DNA from: Bacteroidota bacterium | GTDB taxonomy: Bacteria > Bacteroidota > Bacteroidia > Flavobacteriales_D > Sanyastnellaceae | Length of the DNA stretch: 60,118 bases | Reading direction: 5' to 3' | NCBI GenBank assembly: GCA_027619225.1 | Contig: JAQCFW010000014.1 | Location: forward strand, 1-60,118 | Part shown: in pieces, positions 48,017-58,184 of the stretch | How positions within the stretch are numbered: position 1 is the stretch's first letter | How the letters are laid out: every line of letters begins with the position of its first letter | Program-made: the position numbers and the translations under genes | Notes under the pieces: model-generated | Told to the model about the DNA's origin: nothing | What the model saw: the letters and a program-made list of their open reading frames with translations, nothing else | Databases searched by the model: none

Positions 48017-50203
48017 ATGAGTTTAAATCGCCAACAGGTTATGCACGATGTTTTAGATCGCAAACCGAAGCCACCAACCCGACCACATAATAAAATTTCC
48101 TCTTATTACGGAGAGAACGTATTTAATAAATTCGTAATGATCTCTTATCTTCCAGATGAGGCGTACAATGGAATTTTGAAGGCGATGGAAGATGGTACTC
48201 CCGTTGACAGGAAGGTTGCAGACCAAACAGCTACTGCGATGAAGGAGTGGGCGATTTCAAGAGGTGCTACTCACTATACTCACTGGTTCCAACCTTTGAC
48301 AGGGACAACTGCTGAAAAACACGACAGTTTTATCGCTCCAACTGGTGATGGAAGAGCTATAGAAAAATTTGATGGATCATTGTTAGTTCAACAAGAGCCT
48401 GATGCATCTTCTTTTCCCAATGGAGGGATAAGAAATACATTTGAGGCGAGAGGTTACACACTGTGGGATCCAACCTCTCCAGCTTTTGTTTGGGGTGAAA
48501 CACTGTGTATTCCTACAATATTTATAAGTTACACTGGTTTTGCACTAGATAACAAAACGCCTCTCCTTAAAGCTCTGTCTGCAATTGATGTTGCGGCGAC
48601 TTCTGTTTGTCAATATTTCGATAAAAACATTACGAAGGTGAATGCTTCCCTTGGATGGGAGCAGGAGTACTTTTTAGTTGATAAAGCTCTTTTCGCAGCA
48701 CGACCTGATATAGCCATGACAGGCCGAGCGCTGTTCGGTGCTCAGCCCGCAAAAGGCCAGCAGCTTGACGACCACTATTTCGGTTCAATTCCTCAAAGAA
48801 TTAGTGCATTTATGAAGGACTTTGAGCTTGAAGCTCATAAGTTAGGGATACCGGTAACTACGCGACATAACGAAGTGGCTCCCAATCAGTTCGAGCTTGC
48901 TCCAGTCTATGAAGAAGCAAACCTGGCGAACGATCACAACCTTCTTATCATGGAGCTTTTAGATGTCGTTTCACAGCGTCATGATTTTAGAGTGTTGCTT
49001 CATGAAAAGCCTTTTGGAGGTTTAAATGGTTCGGGAAAACACAACAATTGGTCACTCAGTACCAACACTGGAGTCAACCTACTTCAGCCAGGAAAAAACC
49101 CCAAAGCTAATATGCGTTTCTTGACTTTCTTCGTAAACACTTTAGCGGCTCTGCATAAACATGCAGATATTCTTAGGGCTAGTTTTGCTGGAGTTGGAAA
49201 TGATCACAGATTAGGTGCTCAGGAAGCTCCGCCAGCTATTGTTTCTGCTTTTATAGGATCACAGCTTACACAGTTGTTAGATGATTTAGAAGTAAATATC
49301 AAGCACGGTAAATTAATGCCTGCTGACAAGACAGCCTTGAAGCTTGAGATTGGCAGGATACCCGAAGCTCTTTTAGATAACACGGATAGAAATCGAACTT
49401 CTCCTTTTGCTTTTACGGGAAATAAGTTTGAGCTAAGAGCTGTAGGTTCTTCTGCGAATTGTGCTCTTCCTATGACGGTTCTGAATACGATAATAGCAGA
49501 GCAGCTTCAGTTGTTTAAGGTTTCTGTGGATGCTAGAATTAAGAAAGGCAATTCAAAAGACGAGGCAATTCTAAAAGAACTCCAAGTTCTGATTACCCAG
49601 AGTAAAGACATTAGATTTGAGGGCAACGGGTATGGAGAGGAGTGGGTCAAAGAGGCTAAGAAAAGAGGTTTGTCGAATCTGACAAACACGCCTGAAGCGC
49701 TTTCAGTTTGGGGTAGAAAAGAAGTCATTGATTTGTTCGATAAAATGAAAGTCTTACACCCTGCTGAATTGGCTGCACGTCAAGATGTTGAGTATGAGAA
49801 ATATGTTATGCACAGGAAGATTGAGGCGAATGTTGCTATTGATATGGCACGCAATACCATTTTGCCTGCGGCCATTTCGTACCAAAACTTTCTGCTTGAA
49901 AATATTGTGGGATTAGAGGAGGTTTTCGTTAAGGAAGGCAAGTCTATGACAACTGCGCAACGAGATATTCTAAAAAGAACATCTGCTTTAGTAAACGAAC
50001 TTTATGCTTCTATAAAACGCTTACGTGAAAACAAGGAAAAAGTAAACGCTAGAAAAACAACTGAGGAAATTGCTGAAGGGTACGGAAATATCATTTTTCC
50101 TATCACTGAAGAATTGGGTGAAATTTGTACCAAGATGGAAGGACTGATAGACAACGAAATTTGGCCACTTCCTAAATTTCAAGAATTGCTGTTTACTCGT
50201 TGA
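48017..50203 (+). CDS. glnN: Glutamine synthetase, type III
   Basis: This is a 728-residue ammonium-assimilating enzyme that makes glutamine from glutamate, ammonia and ATP. Length and motifs are those of the GSIII family: NGGIRNTFEARGYTLWDPTS, GWEQEYFLVDKALF with metal-binding glutamates, TRHNEVAPNQFELAP, GLNGSGKHNNWSLST and NRTSPFAFTGNKFELRAVGS. It is a single-gene unit with its own promoter and a palindromic operator, which fits nitrogen control. GSIII forms dodecamers and is frequent in Bacteroidetes. Confidence 0.97.
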   Translation: MSLNRQQVMHDVLDRKPKPPTRPHNKISSYYGENVFNKFVMISYLPDEAYNGILKAMEDGTPVDRKVADQTATAMKEWAISRGATHYTHWFQPLTGTTAEKHDSFIAPTGDGRAIEKFDGSLLVQQEPDASSFPNGGIRNTFEARGYTLWDPTSPAFVWGETLCIPTIFISYTGFALDNKTPLLKALSAIDVAATSVCQYFDKNITKVNASLGWEQEYFLVDKALFAARPDIAMTGRALFGAQPAKGQQLDDHYFGSIPQRISAFMKDFELEAHKLGIPVTTRHNEVAPNQFELAPVYEEANLANDHNLLIMELLDVVSQRHDFRVLLHEKPFGGLNGSGKHNNWSLSTNTGVNLLQPGKNPKANMRFLTFFVNTLAALHKHADILRASFAGVGNDHRLGAQEAPPAIVSAFIGSQLTQLLDDLEVNIKHGKLMPADKTALKLEIGRIPEALLDNTDRNRTSPFAFTGNKFELRAVGSSANCALPMTVLNTIIAEQLQLFKVSVDARIKKGNSKDEAILKELQVLITQSKDIRFEGNGYGEEWVKEAKKRGLSNLTNTPEALSVWGRKEVIDLFDKMKVLHPAELAARQDVEYEKYVMHRKIEANVAIDMARNTILPAAISYQNFLLENIVGLEEVFVKEGKSMTTAQRDILKRTSALVNELYASIKRLRENKEKVNARKTTEEIAEGYGNIIFPITEELGEICTKMEGLIDNEIWPLPKFQELLFTR

Positions 50204-50320
50204 TAATCAGCAGTTAGATGGGTTGTTAATATATTAATGTTTGTGTATTTTACAAAACATACCTTAAAATTGCGGCTTTTTCAGTACTTTCGAACTCTAC
50301 TAAATTAAGTGAATAAAGGA

Positions 50321-52321
50321 ATGCAACATTACCTGCAAGCAATCCTGACACGATTTTTCGTGTCATGTGTATTTTTTATAGGAGCCCTAAGCGGCACCTT
50401 AGCTCAAGAACTTTATGAAGAAGCTGATATTGCTTTTAATCGACGAGGCTATTTTGAAGCTTCAAGTGATTATGTAGCCGCGTACGCTAAAGTCAAGTCT
50501 GATGTAGATTTGAAGGCATATTGTGCCTTTAAAGCTGGAGAGTGCATGCGGTTATTGCACGACCCTCGTGGAGCAACAGAGTGGTATGATAAAGCTTTAG
50601 GGCTTCGATATGCAAAGATTAATCCTAAGATTTATTTGCTTTATGGTGATGTTCTAAGAGATCAAGAGGATTTCTATGGCGCTATAGAATGGTATGATAA
50701 ATATGGAAACACTGGTGACAGGTCAGTTGCTGACGCTAGAATTGAATATGCTGATATTGCCGCGATAGCCATTGAAGAGCCTCCAAGTAGATTTATTGTT
50801 GAACCTATGATCGTCGTGAATTCACCCTCATATGATTTCGCACCGGTTTACGCCTCAAAAAAATCTAACGTACTTGTTTTTGCATCTTCAAGAGAAAGTT
50901 CTGCCGGGACAGGTGAGGATCCAATCACTGGAGAAGCATTTATGGATCTGTTCACTACAACACAAGATAAAAAAGACCGTTGGGGAGAGCCGGAGCCATT
51001 AGGGAATACAATAAGTACGAATGACAATGAAGGTGCTGCAGCTTTTGACAATAAATTTATAACGATTTATTTCACAAGATGTGTAGACCAAGACGGTTCT
51101 AATTTAGCTTGTGACATTTACTTTGCTCCAGTAATGGGGAATAATTTTGGTGCATCTCAGCCTTTGAATTTAATTGATAGAGAAAGTGATGACTCCACTC
51201 AGATAGGTCATCCAGCGATTTCACTTGATGGTGACTTTATGGTTTTTGCTACGGATTTACCTGGTGGATTTGGTGGAAAAGATTTGTGGTTTTCAGCTTT
51301 TGATGATAAAAGTGAATTGTGGGGTGAGCCACAAAATTTAGGTGGAGAAATTAACTCTTCTGATGACGAAATGTTTCCTTCATTTAGAGCTGATGGATCG
51401 CTTTATTTCTCTTCGGATAGACCCGGTGGATTAGGTGGATTTGATTTTTTCTTTGTTGAAGCAAGAGAGGGAGTTATGGCATTTTCGGAAGTAAAACACC
51501 TCCCTTATCCATTAAACTCTTCAGGTGATGAGGTTGGAATTATTTATAAAAAGCAGACTAATTCTGGCATTTTCGCATCTAACCGCAAGGGAGGAAAAGG
51601 ACAGGATGATCTTTATGAATTCAGACTGCCGCCAATGGAGTTTTGTTTCAGAGCGTATGTGTATGACTTTGACACGGGTTCAGCAGTTGGTGATGCGACA
51701 ATTACCCTTGAAAGTTCAGAAGGTCAGGTGAACACATATACTGCTGATGCAGATGGAGCTGTAGCGCTTTGTGAAGGTGAGATTGAAGAAGGAGTGTCTT
51801 ATAATGTTGATGTAAAGAATGAAGGTTTCATCGGTACTGGTGACAGGTTCTCAAGTATAGGCTTAACAGAATCTACGACGTTTGCAAGGGAGTATTTCTT
51901 AAAGGAAATTGTACTTGAGAAAGAGTACGATATGCCGCTTGTGCTCTACCCACTTGGCAGTGCGGATCTTCTAATAAATGCTACTGTAAATTCTACGGAT
52001 TCTCTAAATTATCTTGTTGACCTTCTTGATAGAAATGAAAATCTTGTCATTCAATTAGAAGCGCATACTGACAGCCGTGGAACGGACTCTTCAAACAAAA
52101 CTTTAAGCCAAAGACGTGCTGAGACTTGTGTTAAATTCTTACTTGATCAAGGAATCGCAAGTGAGAGATTAATTCCATTAGGTCTTGGTGAGGATAAACT
52201 GATTATTACGGACGCTCAAATTTCCCAGCTACCACAAGACGAGAGAGAGGCAGCTCATCAAATTAACCGTCGTACAGTTTTTAAAATTGTTAGATTTGAC
52301 TACGTTCCTATAGAGGAATAA
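50321..52321 (+). CDS. PorE-like OmpA-family protein (TPR, PD40 propeller, CRD, OmpA)
   Basis: About 666 residues. After a signal peptide ending near TLAQ, TPR helices (about 30-150) are followed by PD40/WD40-like propeller blades with repeated phrases such as GEPEPLGNTISTNDNEGAAA, GEPQNLGGEINSSDDEMFPS and YFSSDRPGGLGGFD. A carboxypeptidase-regulatory-like beta domain is at about 445-520. A C-terminal OmpA domain has LEAHTDSRGTDSSNKTLSQR and RRAETCVKFL. This order and length match PorE of the type IX secretion system, which ties the complex to peptidoglycan. Other proteins share the layout. An in-frame GTG at 50309 would add four residues. Confidence 0.82.
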   Translation: MQHYLQAILTRFFVSCVFFIGALSGTLAQELYEEADIAFNRRGYFEASSDYVAAYAKVKSDVDLKAYCAFKAGECMRLLHDPRGATEWYDKALGLRYAKINPKIYLLYGDVLRDQEDFYGAIEWYDKYGNTGDRSVADARIEYADIAAIAIEEPPSRFIVEPMIVVNSPSYDFAPVYASKKSNVLVFASSRESSAGTGEDPITGEAFMDLFTTTQDKKDRWGEPEPLGNTISTNDNEGAAAFDNKFITIYFTRCVDQDGSNLACDIYFAPVMGNNFGASQPLNLIDRESDDSTQIGHPAISLDGDFMVFATDLPGGFGGKDLWFSAFDDKSELWGEPQNLGGEINSSDDEMFPSFRADGSLYFSSDRPGGLGGFDFFFVEAREGVMAFSEVKHLPYPLNSSGDEVGIIYKKQTNSGIFASNRKGGKGQDDLYEFRLPPMEFCFRAYVYDFDTGSAVGDATITLESSEGQVNTYTADADGAVALCEGEIEEGVSYNVDVKNEGFIGTGDRFSSIGLTESTTFAREYFLKEIVLEKEYDMPLVLYPLGSADLLINATVNSTDSLNYLVDLLDRNENLVIQLEAHTDSRGTDSSNKTLSQRRAETCVKFLLDQGIASERLIPLGLGEDKLIITDAQISQLPQDEREAAHQINRRTVFKIVRFDYVPIEE

Positions 52322-52339
52322 TGTCCATAATAAAATAAA

Positions 52340-53518
52340 GTGTCAGACGCAAGTAGGTATGCAGCAAGAGGAGTTAGCGCGGGTAAAGAAGATGTTCACG
52401 ATGCGATAAAAAACATCGATAAGGGATTGTTCCCACGTGCTTTTTGTAAGATAATCCCAGACCATTTAACTGGAAGTAAAGAGCATTGCGTGGTGATGCA
52501 TGCAGATGGAGCTGGAACGAAATCAGCTTTGGCATATATGTACTGGAAAGAAACTGGAGATATTTCTGTCTGGAAGGGCATTGCTCAGGATGCTTTAATT
52601 ATGAATGTTGATGATCTTATTTGTGTAGGGGCTACAGGTCCCATGCTCGTTTCTTCAACAATCGGACGAAACAAACATCTTATTCCCGGTGAAGTAATTT
52701 CCGCAATTATCCGTGGAACTGAGGAAATACTCGTTGATTTACGTGAGCAGGGAATTGACATTATTTCTACAGGAGGAGAGACAGCTGATGTGGGAGATCT
52801 TGTTAGAACCATTATCGTTGATTCGACGGTTGTTGCAAGAATGAGACGTGACAGTGTGATTGACAATGCAAATATTAAACCCGGTGATGTTGTTGTTGGG
52901 CTCTCAAGTTCAGGACAAGCGGTTTATGAAACGCAGTTCAATGGCGGAATGGGGAGCAACGGCCTCACTTCTGCAAGACATGATGTCTTTAAAAACAATT
53001 TAGCCACGGATTTCCCTGAAAGTTTTGATCCAGGAACCAATTCAGAATATATATATACAGGCCATCTAAGTCTAACAGATGAGGTAGAAGGTGTGCCCCT
53101 CAATGCTGGTAAATTAGTGCTTTCGCCCACCCGTACTTACGCTCCGATTATTCAAAAGTTTTTAAAAAACTGGAGTTCTAAAGTGAATGGGATGGTTCAC
53201 TGTTCAGGTGGAGCCCAAACAAAAGTCCTTCATTTTGTCAATAATATACACGTAATTAAAGACAATCTTTTCCCTACCCCTGTACTTTTTAAAACCATAC
53301 AATCATCATCAGGCACCACCTGGGAGGAAATGTATAAAGTTTTTAATATGGGTCACCGGTTGGAAGTTTACACGTCTGAAAAAGCAGCTAAAGCTTTAAT
53401 AGAAATTTCTCAAAAAATGGGTGTAGATGCACAGATTATTGGTCGATGCGAATCCTGTGATCACGGAAGTGTGACAATCAAAGGGGAGCATGGTGAATTT
53501 AAGTATTCAAACGCTTAA
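52340..53518 (+). CDS. purM: Phosphoribosylformylglycinamidine cyclo-ligase (AIR synthase)
   Basis: This is a 392-residue purine-biosynthesis enzyme that closes the imidazole ring of AIR with ATP. It has the PurM motif HADGAGTKSALAYMYWKETG, DALIMNVDDLICVGATGPML, ISTGGETADVGDLV and VVGLSSSGQAVYE. The only fitting start is GTG at 52340, since no upstream in-frame ATG exists. It is a little longer than E. coli PurM, as in other Bacteroidetes. Its stop overlaps the prfA start (TAATG). Confidence 0.93.
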   Translation: MSDASRYAARGVSAGKEDVHDAIKNIDKGLFPRAFCKIIPDHLTGSKEHCVVMHADGAGTKSALAYMYWKETGDISVWKGIAQDALIMNVDDLICVGATGPMLVSSTIGRNKHLIPGEVISAIIRGTEEILVDLREQGIDIISTGGETADVGDLVRTIIVDSTVVARMRRDSVIDNANIKPGDVVVGLSSSGQAVYETQFNGGMGSNGLTSARHDVFKNNLATDFPESFDPGTNSEYIYTGHLSLTDEVEGVPLNAGKLVLSPTRTYAPIIQKFLKNWSSKVNGMVHCSGGAQTKVLHFVNNIHVIKDNLFPTPVLFKTIQSSSGTTWEEMYKVFNMGHRLEVYTSEKAAKALIEISQKMGVDAQIIGRCESCDHGSVTIKGEHGEFKYSNA

Positions 53519-54588
53519 TGGAAGAGTTACTTGGCAAATTAGAATCTATTCAAGATAGATTCAGGGAGGTTGAAAAATCTATTGGTGACCCAGATTTAAT
53601 ATCTGACAACAACGCCTACCGAGATGCGATGAGAGAATATCGCAGACTTGAGCCGATTGCAGAACACGCAACTAAATTTAGAGGACTTTGGGATGATTTA
53701 AAACAGGCAAAAGAATGGGCAGCTTCCGATGATGCTGAGTATCGAGAAATGGGAAGGGAAGAAGTGGGTGTTTTGCAGGTTGAGATTGAGGAAGTAGTCC
53801 AAACTGCTCGTGAAATGCTTCTCCCACGTGATGAAACTGATGACAGGGATGTTGTGCTCGAAGTTAGAGCTGGAACTGGAGGAGATGAAGCCGCACTTTT
53901 TGCTGGAGAACTTCTCAGAATGTACATACGTCACATTGAGTCAAAAGGTTGGACACACACATTTGTATCATCTTCTGAGGGCACCTCTGGAGGGGTGAAA
54001 GAGGCAGTAGTTAACCTCAGTGGTGATGGTGTATATGGTTGGCTGAAATTTGAAAGTGGAGTTCACAGAGTCCAAAGAGTTCCATCAACTGAATCTCAAG
54101 GTCGTGTTCACACCTCCGCAGCTACCGTTGCGATTTTACCTGTTGCTGAGGAAGTTGATGTGGAGCTTAAAGTGTCAGACCTAAGAAGAGATACTTACCG
54201 AGCAAGTGGCGCAGGTGGACAGCACGTGAATAAAACCGAAAGTGCAGTTCGACTCACTCACCTTCCGACAGGTTTGGTTGTAGAGTGTCAAGATGGTCGC
54301 TCTCAGCATAAAAATCTTGAGCATGCGATGTCTGTGATGCGTACCAGGTTATTTGAACAGGAACGACAAAAACAAGATTCAGAAAGGTCAGAAAGTCGCA
54401 AGCAGCTTGTGTCATCAGGTGATCGAAGTGCGAAAATAAGAACATATAATTTCCCTCAAGGTAGAGTGACCGACCACAGGATAGGATTCACTTCTCATGC
54501 TCTAACCACAATTTTAGAAGGTGATTTAACTGAAGTCATTGAGGCATTGCATCTGGCAGAGAAAGCTGAATTATTGAAAAATATTTAA
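53518..54588 (+). CDS. prfA: Peptide chain release factor 1
   Basis: This 356-residue factor ends translation at UAA and UAG. The GGQ motif that triggers hydrolysis is in YRASGAGGQHVNKTESAVRL. The codon-recognition region RVPSTESQGRVHTSAATV contains the RF1-type PxT loop (PST). The length is standard. The start overlaps the purM stop. Confidence 0.97.
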   Translation: MEELLGKLESIQDRFREVEKSIGDPDLISDNNAYRDAMREYRRLEPIAEHATKFRGLWDDLKQAKEWAASDDAEYREMGREEVGVLQVEIEEVVQTAREMLLPRDETDDRDVVLEVRAGTGGDEAALFAGELLRMYIRHIESKGWTHTFVSSSEGTSGGVKEAVVNLSGDGVYGWLKFESGVHRVQRVPSTESQGRVHTSAATVAILPVAEEVDVELKVSDLRRDTYRASGAGGQHVNKTESAVRLTHLPTGLVVECQDGRSQHKNLEHAMSVMRTRLFEQERQKQDSERSESRKQLVSSGDRSAKIRTYNFPQGRVTDHRIGFTSHALTTILEGDLTEVIEALHLAEKAELLKNI

Positions 54589-54599
54589 ATAAATAAGTT

Positions 54600-55433
54600 G
54601 TGTCACGCAAAGGAAACCTCATTAATAGAGCTAAATTATTTGAAGCTATTCAAGCTAAAAAATCATATTTATGCGTAGGTTTAGATCCTGACCCTGAACG
54701 TATACCAGCTTGTTTTGGCATTGGGGTTGAGGGGTTAGAGTCCTTCTGTAATTCAATCGTTGAATGCACAAAACATGTCGCTGTTGCTTTTAAGCCCAAC
54801 CTCGCTTTTTTTGAATCCTATGGTCCTTCAGGCATACAAGCACTACAGCGAATTATAGATAATATTCCAGAAGACTGTCTGGTTATTGCTGATGCAAAAA
54901 GAGGTGATATAGGAAATACTGCCAGTAAGTACGCTTCAGCTTTATTTGATAACCTAGGTGCTGATGCTGCTACTGTAGCCCCCTATATGGGTGAGGATTC
55001 AGTTAGACCTTTCACGGATAGAAAAGACAAATGGACGATTCTACTTGCATTGACTTCAAATCCGGGAGCAGATGATTTCGAATTCCATGGAAACCCTCCT
55101 CTATTTGAACGTGTCTTAACAAGATCGTCTGAATGGGGTAGTACTGACAATCTCATGTTTGTTGTTGGAGCTACTCGGCCTGAACTTATTTCGAGAATTC
55201 GTGAACTGGTCCCAGATTCCTTTCTGCTGGTTCCAGGAGTAGGAGCGCAAGGTGGTTCATTGTCAGAAGTGGCTAAAGTTGGACTCAATTCTACATGTGG
55301 TCTCCTGGTAAATTCTTCAAGGGGAATTCTGTATGCTTCTAAAAATCCTTCATCATGTGAGGAGGCAGTTGCCGCTTCGCGTAAAGAAGCTGAAGAGATG
55401 GCTTTAGAGATGTCAAAAACGCTACGTTTATAA
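54600..55433 (+). CDS. pyrF: Orotidine-5'-phosphate decarboxylase
   Basis: This is a 277-residue enzyme for the last step of UMP synthesis, of the longer (type 2) bacterial form. It has LCVGLDPDPERIP, AFKPNLAFFESYG and the catalytic lysine and aspartates in VIADAKRGDIGNTASKYASA, with VVGATRPE and LLVPGVGAQGG later. The start is GTG at 54600; the in-frame triplet two codons upstream is a stop. It follows prfA by 11 bp. Confidence 0.95.
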   Translation: MSRKGNLINRAKLFEAIQAKKSYLCVGLDPDPERIPACFGIGVEGLESFCNSIVECTKHVAVAFKPNLAFFESYGPSGIQALQRIIDNIPEDCLVIADAKRGDIGNTASKYASALFDNLGADAATVAPYMGEDSVRPFTDRKDKWTILLALTSNPGADDFEFHGNPPLFERVLTRSSEWGSTDNLMFVVGATRPELISRIRELVPDSFLLVPGVGAQGGSLSEVAKVGLNSTCGLLVNSSRGILYASKNPSSCEEAVAASRKEAEEMALEMSKTLRL

Positions 55434-55497
55434 ATTAACTACCATCATTTATAAATCCTCCGGCAAAATTTTTTGAGGAGCGATTTCTAATCCGTAG

Positions 55498-55828
55498 CTT
55501 CGAGTTGCTTATTCGATCTCTGCTCTAACTACTTATTTTGTGGACGGTGAGTATCGAAACACTTTTTAAAGTTGCTAGGTTGAAAAAAGAAATAGATAAA
55601 TTAGAAAACCATGTAATCGTTTGTGGTCACGGTAGAGTTGGTGAAATGGCAGTCTCAGAACTTAGAGAAGGAGGTGACTCAATTAATCTTGAGGAAATTT
55701 CCATGGATCAATATCCCAATAACACTGAAACTTTATTAGATGCTGATTGTAAGCTTTTTGTTTTGGAGCTTCTGAGCAAATTAAATCACTCAATAAAATG
55801 CTTAAGTTCGCACAGTATAGTTTATTAA
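55498..55828 (+). pseudogene. Decayed potassium-channel gene with TrkA-N/RCK remnant
   Basis: The frame of 55498 reads LRVAYSISALTTYFVDGEYR up to NTF and stops at a run of five T (55563-55567). Reading on in the next frame gives FKVARLKKEIDKLENHVIVC and GHGRVGEMAVSELREGG. This is the junction of pore helix, linker and Rossmann start found in bacterial K+ channels with a cytoplasmic TrkA-N domain. The rest of the Rossmann domain is missing, and the end (LLDADCKLFVLELLSKLN) resembles the terminal part of such proteins. One T too many and an internal deletion indicate a dead gene. A 96-codon frame (55538-55828) covers only part of it. Confidence 0.7.
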
Positions 55829-55852
55829 AAATTTAACCTGCAAATTGAAAAT

Positions 55853-57418
55853 ATGTCTTTAATAAAAAAAATGTCTGTAATATTGTCTGGAATTCTTACT
55901 CCTTTTTTATCTCTGGGACAAGAAGTATCAATAGATGAACAAATTGAGGCTTATATGGAGCCGGTGACAAACAGCATCATGGATGTGATTTTTGTAACTG
56001 TTCCTGTTGGTTTTGGTTATGATGTTCCGTTTGTGCTTATTTGGTTGTTAGTTGGGGCGATTTTTTTCACCTTTTATTTTAATTTCATTTCCATTAGCGG
56101 CTTTAAGCATGCCATTGATGTAGTTAAGGGAAAATTCGACAATCCAGATAACAAAGAAGCTGGTGAAGTAAGTCACTTCCAGGCTTTAACTGCTGCCTTA
56201 TCTGGTACTGTTGGTGTAGGTAATATAGCTGGAGTTGCAATAGCTGTGAGTATTGGAGGTCCAGGAGCAACCTTTTGGATGATCGTAGCTGGTCTTTTAG
56301 GGATGAGCGCAAAATTTATTGAGTGTACTCTAGGAACTAAATATAGAATTCAACATCCTGATGGATCAGTCTCTGGCGGTCCGTCATACTACCTAAGCCG
56401 TGGTCTTGCAAAGAAGGGTAAAACAATGGGGCAGCTTGGTAAAGTCCTTGCTGTGCTGTTTGCTATAGCTTGCATTGGCGGATCCTTGGGAGGAGGAAAT
56501 ATGGTCCAAATCAATCAAGCAACGAAACAACTTATTTCTGTTACAGGAGGCACCGAATCGTTCTTCTTCGGTCAAGCATGGATTTTCGGTGCTATTATGG
56601 CTGCTTTAGTAGGAATGATTATTATTGGTGGAATTAAGAGTATCGCAAAAGTGACCGACAAAGTCGTTCCTTTTATGGTTGGAATTTATGTGATAAGCGC
56701 CCTTGTTGTTCTCACTGGAAATTTATCTGCTATTCCTTCCGCTTTAAACCAAATCATCTCAGGTGCATTTGATTCAGGCGCAATGTATGGTGGTATTATT
56801 GGTGTTATGATTCAAGGTTTTAAGCGAGCGGCATTTTCAAACGAAGCCGGAATCGGATCAGCCTCTATTGCTCACTCTGCTGCAAAGACTGATGAACCAG
56901 TATCTGAAGGTATGGTGAGTCTTTTAGAGCCTTTCATTGATACTGTGGTGATTTGTACGATGACCGCTTTGGTAATTGTAATTTCTGGTTATGGGTCATT
57001 CTCTGCCGAGGAAGCTTTGTCACTTGCTAAATCTGGAGATCTTATGGCTATCGAACTTACTTCATCTGCTTTTGGCCAAACTATTTCTTGGTTCCCTATC
57101 GTATTGTCAATTTCCGTTATTTTATTCGCTCTGTCTACGATGCTTAGCTGGAGTTACTATGGTCTTAAATCTTGGACCTACATTTTCGGGGATTCAAAAT
57201 TCTCAGACATTAGTTACAAGGTGCTTTTCTGTGTGTTCGTTGTTATTGGTTCGGCAATCTCAGCTAAAAGCGTCTTTAATTTTGGCGATGCTATGATTTT
57301 CGCAATGTGTTTTCCTAACGTTTTAGGGTTATATCTACTAGCCCCTGAGGTGAAAGCTGATCTGAAAGACTATCTAGCCAGAGTTAAGTCAGGTGAAATT
57401 ATTCAGTACAAAAAATAG
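55853..57418 (+). CDS. Alanine/glycine:cation symporter (AGCS family)
   Basis: This 521-residue inner-membrane transporter imports alanine or glycine with Na+ (or H+). It has the AGCS signature [40 protein letters not shown] and [20 protein letters not shown]. About ten or eleven membrane segments are visible. The N-terminus (to FLSLGQ) looks like an extra hydrophobic leader. It overlaps the next gene by 26 bp. Confidence 0.92.
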   Translation: MSLIKKMSVILSGILTPFLSLGQEVSIDEQIEAYMEPVTNSIMDVIFVTVPVGFGYDVPFVLIWLLVGAIFFTFYFNFISISGFKHAIDVVKGKFDNPDNKEAGEVSHFQALTAALSGTVGVGNIAGVAIAVSIGGPGATFWMIVAGLLGMSAKFIECTLGTKYRIQHPDGSVSGGPSYYLSRGLAKKGKTMGQLGKVLAVLFAIACIGGSLGGGNMVQINQATKQLISVTGGTESFFFGQAWIFGAIMAALVGMIIIGGIKSIAKVTDKVVPFMVGIYVISALVVLTGNLSAIPSALNQIISGAFDSGAMYGGIIGVMIQGFKRAAFSNEAGIGSASIAHSAAKTDEPVSEGMVSLLEPFIDTVVICTMTALVIVISGYGSFSAEEALSLAKSGDLMAIELTSSAFGQTISWFPIVLSISVILFALSTMLSWSYYGLKSWTYIFGDSKFSDISYKVLFCVFVVIGSAISAKSVFNFGDAMIFAMCFPNVLGLYLLAPEVKADLKDYLARVKSGEIIQYKK

Positions 57419-58139
57419 TCGAGCTGAGTCAAATAGAGAAGAGGCATTTCATCTCACTTCAATTTCAATTGTTATTCTTTTGTCATTAATTGGATGGGGG
57501 ATTGAGTCAGTGAGCTCTAAGCCATCTGATTTAGTAATGCCTCAATTTCTGACACTTTTAGATTCATGGCCCAACACGAACTATTCCAATTATGTACATA
57601 TTGTAGGTGATGCGGATGGAAACCAGAGTTGGAGAAGTGTTGGCGATGAAGTCAATCCTCAAAAATCAAGATTTAAAACCCATCCCCAATTTCAAGAAAG
57701 ACAGCCTGACAAATCAAATGTGATCGTTCCTGTTCCGGGTTCCTTGCAGCTGAATAGTATGGACAGTGTTGATTTTGAAAAACTCCCAGTATTTGGTCCT
57801 GTACTCTCTTCAAGAACTGTAAAATTTAGATCTGCTTTAGGTGGTTTTATTAATGTGTCTCAGTTGAAAGAGGTGTACGGAATTGACGATGAGGCGTTCG
57901 ATAAAATTAAAAATTGGTTTAATCCTCTACTTTCCCCTGTATCTAAGTTATGTGCAGATTCAGCTTCTTGGTCAACGTTAAAAAAACATCCATATATTAG
58001 ATTTGAAGGAGCGAGAATGATTGAAAGATATCGAAAGCATCATAAATTAGATGTTCTTGAAGATTTAAGTTTAATGCCACAAATGGATGACAGTCTCTGG
58101 GGAGTTTGGTCTCCTTATTTGAAAATCTGTTCGAATTAA
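57393..58139 (+). CDS. Helix-hairpin-helix protein with N-terminal membrane anchor
   Basis: This 248-residue protein is not assigned to a named family. One membrane segment lies at about 22-40 ([20 protein letters not shown]). Residues about 115-180 contain a ComEA-like helix-hairpin-helix ([20 protein letters not shown], then [20 protein letters not shown]). A weaker second repeat is [19 protein letters not shown]. Proteins of this form in Bacteroidetes are annotated as competence or DNA-binding proteins. The GTG start overlaps the transporter gene by 26 bp; the next in-frame ATG would remove the membrane segment. Confidence 0.78.
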   Translation: MKLFSTKNSRAESNREEAFHLTSISIVILLSLIGWGIESVSSKPSDLVMPQFLTLLDSWPNTNYSNYVHIVGDADGNQSWRSVGDEVNPQKSRFKTHPQFQERQPDKSNVIVPVPGSLQLNSMDSVDFEKLPVFGPVLSSRTVKFRSALGGFINVSQLKEVYGIDDEAFDKIKNWFNPLLSPVSKLCADSASWSTLKKHPYIRFEGARMIERYRKHHKLDVLEDLSLMPQMDDSLWGVWSPYLKICSN

Positions 58140-58184
58140 GAATTTAAACGGCAGATAATAACTCTAACGAACGACATTTGCAAA

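Noticed and set aside
55538-55828. 96-codon frame taken as an independent small gene
   Set aside because: Its upstream continuation in the neighbouring frame and its truncated Rossmann fold show that it is part of a decayed channel gene.
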